DNA of 64,000 nucleotides from Mycolicibacter heraklionensis (GCF_001021505.1 NZ_LDPO01000010.1:1-64000), one strand, 5' to 3'. Positions 35,465-44,867 are shown, counted from the stretch's first letter. Notes: generated by a model from the letters alone, not told the origin. Translations and numbers: made by a program.

Positions 35465-35872
35465 ATGCTGCGTTCGTTCGTCCTTGCGGCCTTGGGTGCC
35501 GCGGCCACCGTGTTGGGCGCGGCGCCGGCCACCGCCGACACCGGATTGGCCGGCTACGTCGACCACACCGAGTGGGTCAGCTACGACGGCCGGTTGAGTC
35601 TGCGGGTGTACCCGACCCCGTCCGCGCGGGCGGCGGCCCTTCGGCTCGACGCCGGCGCTGTGGGTGACCAAGCCTGGCGAGAGGTGCTGGCCAGCGCTCC
35701 CGACGCCGATACCCCCGGCATGCGCGACCAGTTCCTCTGCCACTGGAGCTATGCCGAGTTCGCCCGGCCCGGCAAGACCAGCTGGAATCTGGAGCCGTGG
35801 CGGCCCGTCGTCGACGGCGTGACCATGCTCGAGTCCGGCTGCAACCCGGGCGCCGCCGAGGAGGCATTCTGA
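35465..35872 (+). CDS. Secreted DUF2599-like protein, Rv0477-like
   Basis: A 135-residue protein from ATG 35465 ([20 protein letters not shown]), signal peptide cleaved after Ala-Thr-Ala near residue 24. The mature part [20 protein letters not shown] with later Cys in [10 protein letters not shown] and ESGCNPG suggests one disulfide. The ending [19 protein letters not shown] is typical of DUF2599. Its stop overlaps the deoC start (TGATG). Function unknown. Confidence 0.82.
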   Translation: MLRSFVLAALGAAATVLGAAPATADTGLAGYVDHTEWVSYDGRLSLRVYPTPSARAAALRLDAGAVGDQAWREVLASAPDADTPGMRDQFLCHWSYAEFARPGKTSWNLEPWRPVVDGVTMLESGCNPGAAEEAF

Positions 35873-36564
35873 TGTCGCTGACGACCGGGCGCCGGTGGCG
35901 CCGTCACCAGGTGGCGCGCATGGTCGACCACACGCTGCTCAAACCCGAAGCGACCGCGGCCCAGGTCGCGGCCGTGGTCGCCGAGGCGGCCGGACTCGGC
36001 GTCGCCGCGGTCTGTGTGTCGCCGTCGATGGTGGCCACAGCGGCTGGGGCCAACCCCTCCGGTGTCCCGATCGCCGCGGTCGTGGGATTCCCGTCCGGCA
36101 AGCATCTGTCGGTGGTCAAAGCCCAGGAGGCGGCACTGGCCGGCGCCGACGGGGCGGCTGAGATCGACATGGTTATCGACGTCGGTGCGGCGGTGGCAGG
36201 GGATTTTGCCGCGGTGGGCGCCGACATCGCGACCGTGCGCGCCGCGGTGCCCCAGGCGGTGCTCAAGGTGATCGTCGAATCCGCCGCGCTGCTGGAGTTC
36301 GCCGGTGACGCCGCCCTGGTCGCTGCCTGCCGGGCCGCCGAAGATGCCGGGGCGGATTTCGTGAAGACCTCCACCGGATTTCATCCGTCCGGCGGGGCGA
36401 GCGTGCACGCGGTGTCGCTGATGGCCGAGACGGTCGGTGGCCGGCTAGGGGTCAAAGCCAGCGGTGGTATCCGCAGTGCGGACGATGCGTTGGCGATGAT
36501 CGAGGCCGGGGCGACCCGGCTGGGGCTGTCCGGCACGCGGGCGGTGCTCGACGGACTGGGGTAG
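35872..36564 (+). CDS. deoC: Deoxyribose-phosphate aldolase
   Basis: A 230-residue TIM-barrel class I aldolase from ATG 35872. [11 protein letters not shown] is the N-terminal signature, [12 protein letters not shown] holds the catalytic Asp, [11 protein letters not shown] a conserved Lys, and [16 protein letters not shown] the Schiff-base Lys. It cleaves 2-deoxyribose-5-phosphate to acetaldehyde and glyceraldehyde-3-phosphate. Order hbhA, two small genes, deoC matches M. tuberculosis. Translationally coupled to the preceding secreted protein. Confidence 0.95.
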   Translation: MSLTTGRRWRRHQVARMVDHTLLKPEATAAQVAAVVAEAAGLGVAAVCVSPSMVATAAGANPSGVPIAAVVGFPSGKHLSVVKAQEAALAGADGAAEIDMVIDVGAAVAGDFAAVGADIATVRAAVPQAVLKVIVESAALLEFAGDAALVAACRAAEDAGADFVKTSTGFHPSGGASVHAVSLMAETVGGRLGVKASGGIRSADDALAMIEAGATRLGLSGTRAVLDGLG

Positions 36565-36615
36565 CGCGGCTGGGTGACTACCCAAGCCGGCGGACCGCCG
36601 ATAGCCTTTGCGGCT

Positions 36616-37779
36616 ATGCCCGATGTGCGTGGTGCATTCGCCGACGCCGCGCGTGCGCGCGAGCAGGATCTGGCGCAGCGCCTGGCGACGGCCGTCGAGG
36701 TGGACCGGGCATTCGCCGAGACGCTGCGTGGGGCCTGCCGAAAGACGGTGTGGGGACGCCGGCGCCTTGACGCCATTGAGGTCGAGATCAGCGACGTGGT
36801 GGCCCGGCAAGACGTACTCGGCCTCGACACCCCCGCGGGCGCTCGGCAGTTCCAGGCCTTCCTCGCCGCCAAGGCCAGGGATATCCACCTGGTGGTGGAC
36901 GAGGTCTGGACCGACAGCAAGAGCAGGGCGGGGATGCTGCAGTCGCTGCGGTACCCGATGCGCGACGGCGCGCCCCTGTCGCCGCCCCCGATCGACACTC
37001 TCGGCGGCGAACACCGGTGGACCGACCAAGACCTCTACCCTCACGACCCGACTGCCGCGGACGTGAAACAGGACAGCGTCGGGGACTGCTATCTGGATGC
37101 CACCATGGGCGCCATCGCCAATGCCAACCCGCAGTGGATCAAAGATCGCATTCATTTCGACGGCGACACCGGGAATTTCACTGTCACCCTCTGGAATGGC
37201 CACGAGTGGAAGCACATCGACGTCACCCAGGCCGACCTCGACGCCGACATCAGACACAACGGCGCGAGTTGGCTCGACAACGGCCGACCCGACGCCGCGC
37301 TGTGGCCGGCGGTGTTGGAGTCGGCGTACGCCAAACTCAAATACCCGGGAACGGATCTCGCCGATGCGCTCGGCAACGAAGCGGGAATCGGGCAGGGCGG
37401 CTACGCCAAGGATGCGCTGGAGGCGCTTACCGGCAATCGCGGCACCGTCATCAAGCCGGAAAACGTCTGGTTCACGAATCAGCATATCGACCAAGCGATT
37501 TCCGGGGCTCTGGCCACTCATCAGCCCGTGACTGTCTCGACGACACCGGAAGGATCGCCGTTGACGCAAAGTCATGTGTATGTGGTCGAAGGCATCAGCG
37601 GCACCGGCAGTGACGCCATGGTGACGCTGCGGAACCCGTGGGAAACCAACACCGGCACGCCGATCGATACCCCCGATGCGCTGGTCACCGTTCGGCTCGG
37701 CGACCTTATCGGGTCCGGTCTGCCCGGTCCCCTCGGCACCCACCCGATGGCATGCGTCAACATCGGTTCACTCGGATGA
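36616..37779 (+). CDS. Calpain-like (C2) cysteine protease with helical N-terminus, candidate ESX effector
   Basis: A 387-residue protein from ATG 36616 (MPDVRGAFADAARAREQDLA); GTG 36574 is an alternative. Residues 1-about 112 are helical (GRRRLDAIEVEISD, LDTPAGARQFQAFLAAK), like mycobacterial ESX-associated DUF4226-type domains from memory. YPMRD at 113-117 fits the YxxxD/E type VII secretion signal. The calpain domain follows: QDSVGDCYL with Cys158, ALWPAVLESAYAKL near 229, His320 in SHVYVVEG and Asn340 in LRNPWETN. The catalytic triad is complete. Codon use is visibly less GC-rich at third positions than the neighbours, suggesting transfer. It overlaps the next gene by four bases. Confidence 0.78.
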   Translation: MPDVRGAFADAARAREQDLAQRLATAVEVDRAFAETLRGACRKTVWGRRRLDAIEVEISDVVARQDVLGLDTPAGARQFQAFLAAKARDIHLVVDEVWTDSKSRAGMLQSLRYPMRDGAPLSPPPIDTLGGEHRWTDQDLYPHDPTAADVKQDSVGDCYLDATMGAIANANPQWIKDRIHFDGDTGNFTVTLWNGHEWKHIDVTQADLDADIRHNGASWLDNGRPDAALWPAVLESAYAKLKYPGTDLADALGNEAGIGQGGYAKDALEALTGNRGTVIKPENVWFTNQHIDQAISGALATHQPVTVSTTPEGSPLTQSHVYVVEGISGTGSDAMVTLRNPWETNTGTPIDTPDALVTVRLGDLIGSGLPGPLGTHPMACVNIGSLG

Positions 37780-38285
37780 AGGCAAGCAAGGCGATGGTGA
37801 TAAGCGCAGCAGTGGTGATTGGAATCGTCACGGTCGTCGCCGGATATGTCTTCTGGCAGTACCGAAGCGCTGCGCCCCCCGCGCTGGGCGACATTCGGGT
37901 GTACGCCGAGAGCGCCGATATTCCCGTCACGTCGGTGCCGGATCACGCCCGCGCTGAGAAGCAGTTGCGTGAGTTCGCCGACGGCATAGCGCCGGGTTAC
38001 CGGGTCGCTGACGAACGGTTTCTCGCTGCCGGGGTCCCGCTGGTATGGGATGCGTTGCGGCACTTCGTCGGGCCGTGCCTCGCGCCTTCGGGCTACGCGC
38101 TGGCGGCGGACGGCTTTTCCACCGACTTCGCCGTCGAATACAGCCTGTACGGACACGGCGGCGGGCTCCGGCGCTGGTTCAACGACGACTTGATTCTGGT
38201 CGCGGGCTTCAACCGCGCTCCGGTGTCGAGTGCGGCCGGCACGGACGCCTACCTCTACGGCTACTTCCGGCTCGCCCGGACCTGA
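37776..38285 (+). CDS. Membrane-anchored protein coupled to the calpain-like protease, possible immunity protein
   Basis: A 169-residue protein whose ATG (37776) overlaps the protease stop (ATGA). Residues 5-27 are one membrane anchor (AMVISAAVVIGIVTVVAGYV). The exported part of about 140 residues has no motif that I recognise (RVADERFLAAGVPLVWDALR, FSTDFAVEYSLYGHGGG). Tight coupling to a toxin-like protease suggests an inhibitor, immunity partner or secretion helper. This is inferred from context only. The gene ends four bases from the convergent DUF2993 gene. Confidence 0.65.
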   Translation: MKASKAMVISAAVVIGIVTVVAGYVFWQYRSAAPPALGDIRVYAESADIPVTSVPDHARAEKQLREFADGIAPGYRVADERFLAAGVPLVWDALRHFVGPCLAPSGYALAADGFSTDFAVEYSLYGHGGGLRRWFNDDLILVAGFNRAPVSSAAGTDAYLYGYFRLART

Positions 38286-38289
38286 CGCC

Positions 38290-39054
38290 TCAGAGCGATT
38301 CGAAGCACTGACTCGACGACGACCCCTCGATGGCGGCATTTCGTGTCGAGAACTTCACCACCACACCGGAATCGGTGACTTCCACGCTGTCGAGGTGGAT
38401 GTTCAGCGGAAGGTCGCCGGTCACCTTTGCGGTGAGTTCGTCGAGGTGACGCTGCACGGTGTCGGTGTCCAGGTCGTGGCCCAGCGCCTCCAGGTCCACC
38501 ACCTGCAGCGACAGTCCGTTGTTGACCAGCTGCGGCTTGACGGTCGCCTTATTGAGCAGGCCTTTGAGCTCGACGGTGCCGGCGCCGGGATCGGTGGTGA
38601 CCTTGCCGGTGACGATGCTGCCGATCACCGGGACCACATCCTGGATCGACTGCTTGATCCCGTCGGCCGGCCAGGTGATGGTGCCGTCCAGGGACCCTAT
38701 GGTGCCCTTCGAGTCTGACGCGCCCGCACCCTTGTTCAGCCGGACGTTGCGGATGTCCAGCTCGAGCCGCATGCCCTTGGCCTGCCGGATCTGGTTGCCC
38801 GCGGTCTGGACCGAGATGTGGGAGTACTCGCCGTTGAAGTACTGCGCCAGCACCGGGGGAGTGGTCCCGAAGGACACGGTGGCGCTGTCCTGCGCTTCGC
38901 ACTTGACGGCCTCGGCAACCAGGCTGTTCGCCCGGTGGCGGGCGTAAAGCTCACCCCCGAGCATCCCGACCAGCGCGATGGCAAGCACCACGGTCAACGC
39001 CAGCATGGCCGCCGGCAGGCCGGAAAACCGGTGTGTGGGTCCGGGTGCGCTCAT
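38290..39054 (-). CDS. DUF2993 lipid-binding-like protein (copy 1)
   Basis: A 254-residue protein with an N-terminal anchor near residues 13-35 (LPAAMLALTVVLAIALVGML) and an exported DUF2993 domain: VKCEAQDSATVSFGTTPP, GEYSHISVQTAGNQI and the end STRNAAIEGSSSSQCF. DUF2993 proteins such as LmeA bind phospholipids and take part in lipomannan assembly. It is clearly related to the neighbouring 344-residue protein but lacks its long proline-rich N-terminus, so it looks like a tandem duplicate. Confidence 0.82.
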   Translation of the reverse strand: MSAPGPTHRFSGLPAAMLALTVVLAIALVGMLGGELYARHRANSLVAEAVKCEAQDSATVSFGTTPPVLAQYFNGEYSHISVQTAGNQIRQAKGMRLELDIRNVRLNKGAGASDSKGTIGSLDGTITWPADGIKQSIQDVVPVIGSIVTGKVTTDPGAGTVELKGLLNKATVKPQLVNNGLSLQVVDLEALGHDLDTDTVQRHLDELTAKVTGDLPLNIHLDSVEVTDSGVVVKFSTRNAAIEGSSSSQCFESL

Positions 39055-39063
39055 TGTGCAAGG

Positions 39064-40098
39064 TTACAGATTTGCGAAGCAGGGGTCGTCGGAGCGCGGG
39101 ATGGAGGCGTTACGGGTGGAGAACCGCGCCACCACACCGGTGTCGGTGACCTGAATGCTGTCGGCGCGCAGGCCGAGCGGATAACGCTTCGTCAACTCCG
39201 CGGCGAACCTGTCCAACTCGGGCTGCAGCGATTCACGCGGCAGGGTCAGGGCACCCAGGCCGGTCAGTTTCTGCACCTGCAGGGACAGGCCCCCGTTGAC
39301 GACTTCGGGCTTGACCACGACGGTGGCCAGACCGAACGCGCCCCGCAGCTCGACGGTGCCGTCGGCCGAATTGGTCTTCAGGTCGGAGACCAGGTTGCCC
39401 AGGATCGGCACCATGGTCTGGACGGTCTCCTTGATGCCGGCTGCCGGCCAGGTCAGCGTCGCCTGCAGGGAACCGATCGTGCCCTTTGAGTCGCCGGTGC
39501 CGTGCCGATCGACGTCGGAGATGCTCAAGTCGGCCGTCATCTGCTTGGCATCTTTGACCTGGTTGCCCGCGGTGTGGATGGAGATGTTGGTGTAGTTGCC
39601 GGTGATGTGCTGCCACAGGAACGGCGGCGTCACCCCGAACGAGGCGCTGGCCTTGTCGTTCACCACGCATTCGGTTGCCTTGGCCACCTTGCTGTCGCCG
39701 ATACGGCGGGCGATCAGCTCGGCGCCGATCAGCCCGGCCAGCGCCAGCGCGATCACGGTGACCACGATCAGGACCAGGGCCAGCGGGTCACGCAGCACCG
39801 AAGCCGGCCGCGACGGGGCAGTCGGGGCTTCGATCACGGTGGTGGGCGCCTCACCGGCCGGCGCGGGAGGCGGGTCCGCGGGCGGCGGCACCGGTGCCTG
39901 CGGGGGCACCGGAGGCTGCGCGGGCGCCGCGGGAATCCGGGTGGTGGGCTCCTCGCGACCGCCCGCCGGCATCTGCCGGGTGGGCGAGGCGGACGGCTCC
40001 GGTGGGCGAGACGACGCAGCGCCGCCTTGCGGTTCGGGTTGGCCGGCGGGGCGAGCCCAGGGTGACTCGCCGTGGGGAGGTCCGGGCGGATTGCTCAC
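39064..40098 (-). CDS. DUF2993 protein with proline-rich N-terminus, Rv0479c-like (copy 2)
   Basis: A 344-residue protein from GTG 40098, overlapping the nitrilase stop (GTGA). The first about 105 residues are Pro/Ala/Gly-rich (PAPPQAPVPPPADPP type) and cytoplasmic. One membrane helix is near residues 108-128 (LALVLIVVTVIALALAGLIG). The DUF2993 domain follows (VVNDKASASFGVTPPF, NYTNISIHTAGNQV) and ends STRNASIPRSDDPCFANL. Length and place match M. tuberculosis Rv0479c. Likely an envelope lipid-binding or structural protein. Confidence 0.85.
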   Translation of the reverse strand: MSNPPGPPHGESPWARPAGQPEPQGGAASSRPPEPSASPTRQMPAGGREEPTTRIPAAPAQPPVPPQAPVPPPADPPPAPAGEAPTTVIEAPTAPSRPASVLRDPLALVLIVVTVIALALAGLIGAELIARRIGDSKVAKATECVVNDKASASFGVTPPFLWQHITGNYTNISIHTAGNQVKDAKQMTADLSISDVDRHGTGDSKGTIGSLQATLTWPAAGIKETVQTMVPILGNLVSDLKTNSADGTVELRGAFGLATVVVKPEVVNGGLSLQVQKLTGLGALTLPRESLQPELDRFAAELTKRYPLGLRADSIQVTDTGVVARFSTRNASIPRSDDPCFANL

Positions 40099-40913
40099 CC
40101 GCGCGATTCTGCCCTACCGACCTGAAGGAAGGTCGCGCGATTGCTCAACACGGCCAGCGTCCGGCGGGCGGCGGAGACCGCGTCGAGGTCGATGTCGCAG
40201 ACCAGTAGCTGCGGCGATGCGCCGGCCGCGGCGACCACCTCGCCCCACGGCGAGGTGACCATGCTGTGGCCCACACCGGTCGGCGCGCCGGAGGAATCCG
40301 CCGGACCGCCGGGGTCGGCCTGCCCGACCGCGACGACGTAGCTGGTCGAATCCAGCGCCCGGGCCCGCGCCAGCAGCTCCCACTGCGACAGCTTCCCCGG
40401 GCCGGCCCCCCATGAGGCGCAGACCGCGATCAGCTGCGCACCGCGCTCGGCCAGCTCGGTGTACAACGCCGGGAACCGGATGTCATAGCAGGTCGACAAC
40501 CCGACGCCGACTCCGTCGACATCGATCACCACCGGCTCGAATCCCGGTGCCACCGTGCGCGATTCGGTGAATCCGAAGGCGTCGTACAGGTGGATCTTGT
40601 GATAGTGCGTGTCGGTTCCGGGACCGGTCGCCAGCAACGTGTTGGTGACCCGTCCGTCATCGGCCGGGGTGAACATTCCCGCGACGACGGTGATCTGAGC
40701 CCTAGCGGCGATCGCCCGAACCTCGGTGGCCCACGGCCCGTCGAGCGGTTCGGCAACCGGACCCAGCGGCACCCCGAACCGGCACATCGCCGCCTCCGGG
40801 AACACCACCAGCGACGCCCCCTGATCGGCGGCCCGCTGCGTGTAGTCGGTCACCAGTTGCAGGTTCGCGGCCGGGTCGGTGCCGCTGAGCATCTGCGCAC
40901 ACGCAATCCGCAT
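40095..40913 (-). CDS. Carbon-nitrogen hydrolase (nitrilase superfamily), Rv0480c ortholog
   Basis: A 272-residue protein with the full triad: Glu in LVVFPEAAMCRFG near residue 41, Lys in HYHKIHLYD and Cys in STCYDIRFP near residue 143. It hydrolyses amides, like omega-amidase or deaminated-glutathione amidase relatives; the substrate is not known. It overlaps the DUF2993 gene by four bases and follows the DUF2505 gene by nine, so the three probably form an operon. Confidence 0.9.
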   Translation of the reverse strand: MRIACAQMLSGTDPAANLQLVTDYTQRAADQGASLVVFPEAAMCRFGVPLGPVAEPLDGPWATEVRAIAARAQITVVAGMFTPADDGRVTNTLLATGPGTDTHYHKIHLYDAFGFTESRTVAPGFEPVVIDVDGVGVGLSTCYDIRFPALYTELAERGAQLIAVCASWGAGPGKLSQWELLARARALDSTSYVVAVGQADPGGPADSSGAPTGVGHSMVTSPWGEVVAAAGASPQLLVCDIDLDAVSAARRTLAVLSNRATFLQVGRAESRG

Positions 40914-40922
40914 GGACCCAGC

Positions 40923-41444
40923 CTATTCCGTCGGTGTTGCGCCGCCCTGCCTCAGCCACGTCGAGGTGAACCGTTGCTCGACACTCATCAGCTCGGCCAA
41001 CTGCCCGCCGATGAAACTCTCGATTTTGCCGCCCACCAGCGGGATATCGACCTGCACGGTCGCGATCAGCCGCAACTCGCAGCCGCCGGCGGCCGGCGAC
41101 AGGACCGCATCGCCGGACAGCTTCGCCGGTGCGCCGACGACCTTGCCGGTCACCTGGGCGCGTGCCTTCCCGTCGCGCACCGGATGCCAGGTCTCCTGCC
41201 GCGCCACATCCAGGTTGCCGGGATGGAACTGGGCCGCCAGCGCGGGCAACTTCTCCCGGTGAATGCCCTGCCTGATGGCGACGTCGACGCCGCCATCGGG
41301 GCCGACGGTCATCGAGTCCAACGCCACGACATCGGCTCCGGATTCGGCCAGCCGGGCCCGCCAGTAGTGCTCGTCGGCGAAGACGGCATACACCTGCTCG
41401 ACGGTTGCCGAGTAGTGCTCGAAGAGCGTGAATGTACGCGGCAT
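40923..41444 (-). CDS. DUF2505 (START/SRPBCC-like) protein, Rv0481c ortholog
   Basis: A 173-residue protein ([20 protein letters not shown]). The helix-grip pattern includes [34 protein letters not shown] and [22 protein letters not shown]-like folds bind hydrophobic ligands. First gene of the minus-strand operon and head-to-head with murB. Function unknown. Confidence 0.85.
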   Translation of the reverse strand: MPRTFTLFEHYSATVEQVYAVFADEHYWRARLAESGADVVALDSMTVGPDGGVDVAIRQGIHREKLPALAAQFHPGNLDVARQETWHPVRDGKARAQVTGKVVGAPAKLSGDAVLSPAAGGCELRLIATVQVDIPLVGGKIESFIGGQLAELMSVEQRFTSTWLRQGGATPTE

Positions 41445-41470
41445 ACCTGGTCACGCTACCGTTACCGCCC

Positions 41471-42538
41471 GTGGCGGGTTCCGAGTTCGCGGGCGCGCGT
41501 GTCGCCGAGGCGGTGCCGCTGGCGCCGCTGACCACCCTGCGGGTGGGGCCGGTCGCCCGACGTGTCATCACGTGCACCGACACCGAACAGATCGTGGCAA
41601 CGCTGGGCGCACTCGACGCGGCCGATGACCGCCCGTTGCTGCTGGCCGGGGGCTCCAACGTGCTGATCGCCGACGACCTCGAGGGCCTGACCGCCGTCGT
41701 GCTGGCCAACGACGGCATCACCATCGACGGCCATCTGCTGCGAGCCGAGGCCGGCGCGGTCTGGGACGACGTCGTTGCGCGGGCGGTCGCCGCGAATCTG
41801 GGCGGGCTGGAGTGCCTGTCGGGCATCCCCGGCTCGGCCGGCGCCACCCCGGTGCAGAACGTCGGGGCCTACGGTGTGGAGGTCGCCGACCGCCTGACCA
41901 GGGTTTTGCTGCTGGATCGGCGTACCGGCGCGGTGCGCTGGACGCCGGCGACCGAGTTGGAGCTCGGCTACCGCACCAGTGTGCTCAAGTGCTCCCCTGA
42001 AGATCGGGCGGCGGTGGTGCTGGAGGTCGAATTCGACCTGGATCCGGCCGGGCGCAGCGCGCCGCTGCGGTACGGCGAATTGACCGCCGCGCTGGACGCC
42101 GCCGAGGGCGAGTACCGCGCACCGGCAGCGGTTCGCGCCGCGGTGCTCGCGCTACGGGCAGCCAAGGGCATGGTGCTCGATGTGACCGACCACGACACCT
42201 GGAGTGTCGGATCATTTTTTACCAATCCTGTTGTTTCGCAAGAGGTATACCGCATTCTGGCTGACCGGGAGAACGGCGCGGTGCCGCACTGGGACACCCC
42301 CGGTGGCGTGAAATTGGCGGCCGGCTGGCTGGTGGAGCGGTCCGGTTTCGGCAAGGGTTATCCCGGGCCGGATGCGCCGGCGCGGTTATCCACCAAACAT
42401 GCCCTGGCGCTGACCAACCGGGGGAGCGCGACCTCCGCCGACATCGTGAGCCTGGCACGCGTCGTGCGCGACGGGGTGCACGACGCGTTCGGCATCACCT
42501 TGCACCCCGAGCCGGTGCTCGTCGGGTGCGCGCTATAG
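41471..42538 (+). CDS. murB: UDP-N-acetylenolpyruvoylglucosamine reductase
   Basis: A 355-residue enzyme from GTG 41471 ([20 protein letters not shown]). A 13-residue longer start at ATG 41432 would overlap the divergent gene; the GTG lies 8 bases after TACCGT, a possible -10, so a leaderless start is likely. FAD binding: [15 protein letters not shown] and [24 protein letters not shown]. Catalytic Ser is in [12 protein letters not shown] and the C-terminal Glu in HPEPVLVGC. It reduces UDP-GlcNAc-enolpyruvate in peptidoglycan synthesis. Confidence 0.94.
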   Translation: MAGSEFAGARVAEAVPLAPLTTLRVGPVARRVITCTDTEQIVATLGALDAADDRPLLLAGGSNVLIADDLEGLTAVVLANDGITIDGHLLRAEAGAVWDDVVARAVAANLGGLECLSGIPGSAGATPVQNVGAYGVEVADRLTRVLLLDRRTGAVRWTPATELELGYRTSVLKCSPEDRAAVVLEVEFDLDPAGRSAPLRYGELTAALDAAEGEYRAPAAVRAAVLALRAAKGMVLDVTDHDTWSVGSFFTNPVVSQEVYRILADRENGAVPHWDTPGGVKLAAGWLVERSGFGKGYPGPDAPARLSTKHALALTNRGSATSADIVSLARVVRDGVHDAFGITLHPEPVLVGCAL

Positions 42539-42596
42539 CCCGGGTGTAATCAGCGTCGCAGGTGGTCAGGCGGCTGGGCCGGTATCTTGGAATGCC

Positions 42597-43904
42597 GTGA
42601 CCCTGAACCGGCGACGTGCGTTGGCAGCGCTGGCTGCCGGGGCGGTCGCGCCGGCCGCGCTGGCGGGATGTTTCGGCCGGGCCGGCAAGAACGCCGACAA
42701 CGCGCCACCCTCAGCGCCCGCTCTGACGTTCGAACCCGCCCTGGAAAGCGGCGCGGTGGCCGACGTGCTGCCCACGGCCGCGGTCGGCGTCACGGTCCGC
42801 GACGGCTGGTTTCAGCGGGTGGCGCTGACCAACCCGGCCGGCAAGGTGCTCACCGGGACGTTCAACCGGGAGCGCACGCGCTACACCGTCACCGAACCGC
42901 TGGGCTACGGCTCGGTCTACACCTGGAGCGGGTCAGTGGTGGGCCACGACGGCCACGCCGTGCCGGTCGCCGGCACCATCACCACGGTCACCCCCACCGC
43001 CGTCATCGACGGAGGCTTTCAGCTGGCCGACGGTCAGACGGTGGGGGTCGCGGCGCCGGTGATCCTGCAGTTCGACGGACCGATCGCCGACAAGGCCGCC
43101 GTCGAGCGGGCCCTGAGCATCGTCACCGAGCCGCCGGTGGAAGGCAGCTGGGCCTGGCTGCCCGACGAGGTGCAGGGCGCCCGGGTGCACTGGCGCAGCC
43201 GCGACTACTTCCCGGCCGGAACCACCGTCCGCGTCGACGCCAAGCTGTACGGCCTGGCGTTGGGCGACGGCGCCTACGGGGCCCAGGACATGTCGCTGGA
43301 ATTCTCGATCGGGCGGCGCCAGGTGGTGAAGGCCGAAGTCTCCTCGCACCGCATCCAGGTGATCCGCGACGAGGGCGTGATCATGGACTTCCCCTGCAGC
43401 TACGGTCAGGCCGACAAGGCGCGCAACATCACTCGCAATGGTGTCCACGTGGTCAGCGAGAAGTACGCGGACTTCTACATGTCCAACCCGGCCGCCGGCT
43501 ACAGCAACATCCACGAGCGCTGGGCGGTCCGGATCTCCAACAACGGCGAGTTCATCCACGCCAACCCGTCCAGCGCCGGCGCTCAGGGCAACACCAACGT
43601 CACCAACGGCTGCATCAACTTGTCGACGGAGGATGCCGAGCAGTACTTCTACAGCGCGATCTACGGCGACCCGGTCGAGGTGACCGGCAGCTCGATCGAG
43701 CTGTCCTACGCCGACGGGGATATCTGGGACTGGGCGGTGGACTGGGACACCTGGGTCTCGATGTCGGCGTTGTCGAGTACTGAACCGTCGCGGACCTCAC
43801 TGCCCAGCGTCGCGCCGGCCACCCCGACCGATGCGCCGACGCTGTCGGGCACGCCCACCACGACGACGACTACGACTACCGCTAGTCCTGCTCCCGGCGG
43901 TTAG
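42597..43904 (+). CDS. lprQ: L,D-transpeptidase lipoprotein LprQ (LdtMt5 type)
   Basis: A 435-residue protein from GTG 42597. The N-terminus [19 protein letters not shown] leads to a lipobox LAGC at residues 22-25. Ig-like domains follow (about 45-250), and then the YkuD catalytic domain. His is in [14 protein letters not shown] and the nucleophile Cys in [11 protein letters not shown]. The usual motif is [S/T]HGC-x-N; here it is TNGCIN, so Asn replaces the His before Gly. A Thr/Ser-rich tail ends the protein. L,D-transpeptidases make 3-3 crosslinks in peptidoglycan. The gene follows murB, as in M. tuberculosis. Confidence 0.92.
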   Translation: MTLNRRRALAALAAGAVAPAALAGCFGRAGKNADNAPPSAPALTFEPALESGAVADVLPTAAVGVTVRDGWFQRVALTNPAGKVLTGTFNRERTRYTVTEPLGYGSVYTWSGSVVGHDGHAVPVAGTITTVTPTAVIDGGFQLADGQTVGVAAPVILQFDGPIADKAAVERALSIVTEPPVEGSWAWLPDEVQGARVHWRSRDYFPAGTTVRVDAKLYGLALGDGAYGAQDMSLEFSIGRRQVVKAEVSSHRIQVIRDEGVIMDFPCSYGQADKARNITRNGVHVVSEKYADFYMSNPAAGYSNIHERWAVRISNNGEFIHANPSSAGAQGNTNVTNGCINLSTEDAEQYFYSAIYGDPVEVTGSSIELSYADGDIWDWAVDWDTWVSMSALSSTEPSRTSLPSVAPATPTDAPTLSGTPTTTTTTTTASPAPGG

Positions 43905-44661
43905 CCCGGGTCGCCGATGCCTGGTCGCGCGGGCGGATGACGATCTGATCGAGGTCGACGTGCGGCGGCCGGGAAGCCACGAACCCGATCACCTCGGCGA
44001 TGTCGGCCGCGGTCAGCGGGGTCAGACCGGAATAGACCGCGTCGGCCCGCTCGCGGTCGCCGTCGAAGCGCACCAGCGAGAACTCGGTGTCCACCATGCC
44101 GGGAGCGATTTCGGTGAGCCGCACCGGCTTTCCCAGCAGCTCCCCGCGCAGCGTGCGGTGCAGCGCGCTCTGGGCGTGTTTGGCCGAGGTGTAGCCGGCG
44201 CCGCCGTCGTAGATCTCAAACGCCGCGATCGAGGTCACCGTGACCACCAGGCCGTCGCCGGACGCGACGAGCTTCGGCAGCAGCGCGCGCGTCACGTGCA
44301 GCGTGCCCAGCACGTTGGTCTCCCACATCCAGCGCCAGTGCTCGAGGTCGGCCTGCTCCACCGAGGCCAGGCCCTTGGCCCCGCCGGCATTGTTGACCAG
44401 CACATTGACCGAACCCGAGAGCGAGTCGCAGACCTGTTCGCACACCTGGGCCAGTGCGGCCACCGCGGCCGGGTCAGTGACGTCGGTCACTACGGCGGTG
44501 CCGCCGATCTCATCGGCCAGCGCGGCGAGCCGATCGGCGCGACGCGCCACGGCGATCACATGAAAGCCCTGTGCGGCAAGAGTTCTCGCGGTCGCCTCGC
44601 CGATACCCGAGCTGGCGCCGGTGACTACGGCAATGCGCTGGTCGCGCGCAGAAGTCGTCAT
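43882..44661 (-). CDS. Short-chain dehydrogenase/reductase, Rv0484c ortholog
   Basis: A 259-residue classical SDR. The cofactor motif [13 protein letters not shown] is at residue 15, NNAG is in [14 protein letters not shown], and the catalytic Ser-Tyr-Lys set is in [22 protein letters not shown]. It probably uses NADP(H). The 3' end overlaps the lprQ end by 23 bases on the opposite strand. Substrate unknown. Confidence 0.9.
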   Translation of the reverse strand: MTTSARDQRIAVVTGASSGIGEATARTLAAQGFHVIAVARRADRLAALADEIGGTAVVTDVTDPAAVAALAQVCEQVCDSLSGSVNVLVNNAGGAKGLASVEQADLEHWRWMWETNVLGTLHVTRALLPKLVASGDGLVVTVTSIAAFEIYDGGAGYTSAKHAQSALHRTLRGELLGKPVRLTEIAPGMVDTEFSLVRFDGDRERADAVYSGLTPLTAADIAEVIGFVASRPPHVDLDQIVIRPRDQASATRANRREQD

Positions 44662-44684
44662 CGCCCCAACCTTAGTGATCGTGA

Positions 44685-44690
44685 TAGATT
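44685..44690 (+). promoter_or_regulatory. Extended -10 for a leaderless polycysteine leader peptide
   Basis: TGA-TAGATT is an extended -10 (TGN-TAGATT). TAGATT ends exactly 7 bases before the ATG of the 26-residue leader peptide, so transcription should start at the A of the ATG. No convincing -35 is seen, which is common with extended -10 promoters. Confidence 0.55.
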
Positions 44691-44697
44691 CTCAGCT

Positions 44698-44778
44698 ATG
44701 TCTCGCAGTGCCCGCTTTCTGACAGCGGTCTGTCTGGTCGCCCACGGCGCGTGTTGTCGCGCATGTTGCTGCGCCTGA
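44698..44778 (+). CDS. Polycysteine leader peptide, predicted cysteine-responsive attenuator
   Basis: A 26-residue open frame, MSRSARFLTAVCLVAHGACC ending RACCCA. It has six Cys, five of them in the last eight residues. It is almost certainly leaderless. In mycobacteria, leaderless polycysteine sORFs have been described as cysteine-sensing attenuators of sulfur operons. Here the next genes are a ROK regulator and mshA, whose pathway product mycothiol contains cysteine. If cysteine is low, ribosomes stall at the UGC/UGU run and change the folding of the RNA that follows. Confidence 0.82.
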   Translation: MSRSARFLTAVCLVAHGACCRACCCA

Positions 44779-44794
44779 CCTGCTGCGAGTAGCG

Positions 44795-44861
44795 CTCCTT
44801 AGGAGAGTCCGCCGGGTCGCAGGCGTAAACGGCCCCTTCGGATTTTTCTCCAGACTAAGGA
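44795..44861 (+). promoter_or_regulatory. Leader RNA with SD-sequestering pairing upstream of the ROK gene
   Basis: TCCTTAG at 44796-44802 is the exact reverse complement of CTAAGGA at 44855-44861, which contains the AAGGA ribosome site six bases before the GTG at 44868. The same left strand can instead form a local hairpin, CTCC (44795-44798) with GGAG (44802-44805). A further pair CGCCTG (44772-44777) with CAGGCG (44819-44824) spans the leader stop codon. Mutually exclusive folds are what attenuation needs. Confidence 0.6.
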
Positions 44862-44867
44862 CATCGC

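Noticed and set aside
41432..41470. Longer murB start at ATG 41432
   Set aside because: It would overlap the divergent DUF2505 start, adds residues not resembling MurB, and the GTG at 41471 has a suitably placed -10.
44821..44850. Rho-independent terminator (GGCC-CCTTCGG-ATTTTT) in the ROK leader
   Set aside because: The T-run is present but no stable stem precedes it; translation-level control by the ribosome-site pairing fits better.
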